Of a DNA stretch of 7,249 nucleotides, positions 5,993 through 7,249 are shown piece by piece. Positions within the stretch are counted from its first letter, which is position 1. Every line of letters begins with the position of its first letter. A program made the translations under genes and the position numbers. Source of the DNA: CAYXRK01 sp964467615 (GTDB lineage Bacteria; Hydrogenedentota; Hydrogenedentia; Hydrogenedentales; GCA-2746185); NCBI GenBank assembly GCA_964467615.1, contig CAYXRK010000222.1, forward strand, positions 1-7,249, read 5' to 3'. The notes under the pieces are model-generated. The model was given only the letters and a program-made list of their open reading frames with translations. It was not told the DNA's origin and did no database searches.

Positions 5993-6610
5993 ATGGCCAA
6001 GGGACTCACAAAACGCCAGGAATCGATCCTTCGTTTCATTATCGAATCCATCCGTGATTATGGGTATCCGCCGACGATCGCCGAGATTGGCGAGGAATTC
6101 GGAATCACCTCGACCAATGGCGTGAACGACCATCTCGTCGCGCTCGAGAAGAAGGGCTACATCGAGCGCAGTTCAAAGGCGCGGGGCATCCACGTGACGC
6201 CGAAGGCGGCAGCGGGCCTGTACCAAAAAGAGGCCGCGATGTTGCCGCTTGTCGGGCGCGTCGCTGCGGGTTCGCCGATTCTGGCCGAAGAGAACATCGA
6301 GGACCACATCGCGGTCCACGGCTCGATCGCTAACGACAAGTCCTACTGTTTGCGCGTCATCGGGGACAGCATGATCGAGGACGGCATCCTGGACGGCGAC
6401 ATCATCGTCGTCGATCAGCGTAAGCGCGCCAAGCCGGGAGACGTCGTCGTCGCGCTAGTCGACGACGAAGCCACGGTCAAGCACTTCTATCCGCGCGGCA
6501 AGGAAGTCGAACTTCGACCGGCCAACTCAAGCATGAAACCGATGTTCTTCCCGGCGGGGCAAGTGCGATTGCAAGGCGTTGTGGTAGCGTTGCAGCGGAT
6601 GATGAATTAG
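5993..6610 (+). CDS. lexA: SOS repressor LexA
   Basis: The 205-residue protein represses DNA-damage genes and is inactivated by RecA-stimulated self-cleavage. Residues 1-70 are the winged helix-turn-helix, with recognition helix around STNGVNDHLVAL (40-51); Asn42 matches the conserved Asn of E. coli LexA, but the following residues differ, so its operator should differ too. The cleavage site is Ala92-Gly93 in VGRVAAGSP. The catalytic dyad is Ser126 (IGDSM) and Lys163 (ATVKHF); the 37-residue spacing equals that of E. coli (Ser119/Lys156). The start at 5993 follows AGGAGG at 5976-5981, spaced 11 bases; an earlier in-frame start at 5945 would lie upstream of the -10 box and the ribosome binding site. 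It converges on the FlgM-like gene with a 7-bp gap. Confidence 0.96.
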   Translation: MAKGLTKRQESILRFIIESIRDYGYPPTIAEIGEEFGITSTNGVNDHLVALEKKGYIERSSKARGIHVTPKAAAGLYQKEAAMLPLVGRVAAGSPILAEENIEDHIAVHGSIANDKSYCLRVIGDSMIEDGILDGDIIVVDQRKRAKPGDVVVALVDDEATVKHFYPRGKEVELRPANSSMKPMFFPAGQVRLQGVVVALQRMMN

Positions 6611-6617
6611 TCGTGCT

Positions 6618-6899
6618 TTAGTCCACGAACCGCGCCAGGCGCTCTGCCACCTGTAGCACCACTTCCTGAATGCGGTAGGTCCCCCGCTCGATGCTTTCCT
6701 TGGCCTGCTCAATCCGCTCTTGACGCAACTCAACGCCGCGCGAACGAGTGGCGGCTTGGCCCGCAGACGCCGCCTGGACAGCCACTTCGCTGAACGATAC
6801 GTCGTCGCTCTTTGGGCCGGCTTGCGCGCGATCACGGCCTTGTCCGGGCCGGGTCGCCACGGGATCCGGAGGGCCGCCAAGCCCTTGTATCGTGATCAT
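6618..6899 (-). CDS. flgM: FlgM-like anti-sigma-28 factor
   Basis: The 93-residue protein has the FlgM layout: a disordered Pro/Gly/Arg-rich start (1-30), then DDVSFSEVA (32-40), and two short helices at the end (about 56-71, ELRQERIEQAKESIER; 76-91, RIQEVVLQVAERLARF) joined by GTY. In FlgM this C-terminal part holds FliA (sigma-28) inactive until the flagellar hook is complete. Length is typical. The start at 6899 is the only one in frame; an in-frame TGA lies a short way upstream. GGGAG precedes it by seven bases. A sigma-28-type promoter at 7031-7058 supports the assignment, since flgM is often controlled by the sigma factor it inhibits. No other flagellar gene is in the window, and the similarity is short, so a different small anti-sigma protein remains possible. 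Confidence 0.7.
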   Translation of the reverse strand: MITIQGLGGPPDPVATRPGQGRDRAQAGPKSDDVSFSEVAVQAASAGQAATRSRGVELRQERIEQAKESIERGTYRIQEVVLQVAERLARFVD

Positions 6900-7024
6900 A
6901 GGACTACTCCCATTGTCCCCATCCGTGAGTCATGGGACACCACGTTCAGAAGCGACGCGGCCCGCATCCGTGCGGCCCTCGCGCCTCCTGGGCCGATCGC
7001 TCGGCCCCAACACTTTCACTTCTA
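6900..7024 (-). promoter_or_regulatory. Structured 5' leader of the FlgM-like gene
   Basis: From the predicted start near 7024, the RNA would hold two GC-rich hairpins: GGGCCGA-GCGA-TCGGCCC (7007-6990, 7 bp, GNRA-type loop) and GGGCCGCA-CGGA-TGCGGGCC (6978-6959, one bulge). AGGAGG lies just after the first. A 23-codon frame (6967-6896, MRAASLLNVVSHDSRMGTMG and three more) ends in an ATGA overlap with the FlgM start, but AGGAGG is 16 bases from its ATG, too far for a strong site. Confidence 0.4.
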
Positions 7025-7030
7025 TATCGG

Positions 7031-7058
7031 TTATCGGCGGCACCCCCCTCCAACTTTA
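7031..7058 (-). promoter_or_regulatory. Sigma-28 (FliA-type) promoter
   Basis: On the minus strand, TAAAGTTG (7058-7051), a 12-base spacer, and GCCGATAA (7038-7031). The established consensus is TAAAGTTT-N11-GCCGATAA, so the match is 15 of 16 bases with one extra spacer base. It points at the FlgM-like gene. Confidence 0.8.
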
Positions 7059-7092
7059 GCCACGATTCGAAAATACTTTGAATACCACGGTT

Positions 7093-7249
7093 TTCCTAGT
7101 AGTTGCCACGTGCCCTTGGGGCACACCCTGAAACGACGAAAATACCGGATCGCTTGGGCTGCAATCCCCCTCCTTTGGTTGAAGGGAGGGGGCGGGGGGA
7201 GGGTTGGGCTGGCAATCCCCCTCCTTTGGTTGAAGGGAGGGGGCAGGGG
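7093..7249 (+). repeat. Dispersed repeat module, copy 2 (cut by window end)
   Basis: It matches the module at 5711-5877 in the same orientation: TTCCTAGTAGTTGCCACG, hairpin GTGCCC-TTG-GGGCAC (7110-7124), GAAAATACC, then tandem units at 7162 and 7213 with the same 51-bp period. It differs by scattered substitutions and one single-base indel. Confidence 0.85.
7162..7249 (+). repeat. Tandem 51-bp C-rich/G-rich units in copy 2
   Basis: The unit at 7162-7212 is complete; the one at 7213 runs off the window. The G-rich half at 7184-7208 again has G-runs separated by one or two bases. Both units read TTGAAGGG where copy 1 reads TTTAAGGG, so the two units within a module resemble each other more than they resemble the other module, as expected from local homogenisation. 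Confidence 0.85.

Overview
The window looks like a chromosomal stretch of an uncultured, GC-rich, diderm bacterium. Inference: a Hydrogenedentota, planctomycete or other deep PVC/FCB-type lineage. The basis is a glycine-glutamate (GEGEGE) linker around an EF-hand domain ending in a hydrophobic, basic C-terminal tail, intergenic spaces full of short degenerate dispersed repeats, a lipoprotein signal with lipobox, a secreted Cu/Zn superoxide dismutase, and a FlgM-like gene behind a sigma-28-type promoter. The lineage call is a guess from style, not from a marker gene.

Layout: (1) 1-363, the 3' end of a secreted or anchored EF-hand protein on the + strand. (2) 364-1325, a gene-poor, repeat-rich spacer. 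(3) 1326-4357 on the - strand, a two-gene operon: a lipoprotein that fuses a beta-propeller to a TlpA/ResA-type thioredoxin, then mutY, joined by an ATGA overlap. (4) A short divergent promoter region holding a 12-bp perfect palindrome. (5) 4447-5505 on the + strand, a small two-helix membrane protein and sodC, closed by a clear intrinsic terminator. (6) 5567-5927, a second repeat-rich spacer. (7) lexA on + and a FlgM-like anti-sigma factor on -, convergent with a 7-bp gap, and flanked by two direct copies of a ~165-bp repeat module, the second cut by the window end.

How the genes fit together: mutY (8-oxoG:A mispair repair, with an intact Nudix box in its C-terminal domain), the extracytoplasmic thioredoxin lipoprotein and the extracytoplasmic superoxide dismutase sit back to back, so the centre of the window reads as an oxidative-damage neighbourhood. 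lexA adds DNA-damage control, with a candidate self-operator over its own start site. The FlgM-like gene has a near-consensus sigma-28 promoter, as expected for an anti-sigma-28 feedback loop.

Most notable points: SodC lacks both cysteines of the usual disulfide but has two others; the MutY C-terminal domain keeps both the Nudix box and a YSH motif; the lipoprotein promoter predicts a leaderless mRNA; the sigma-28 promoter precedes a structured leader; and the repeat module carries a hairpin with compensatory changes plus tandem G-quadruplex-prone units. I did not find a clear new defence or mobile system.
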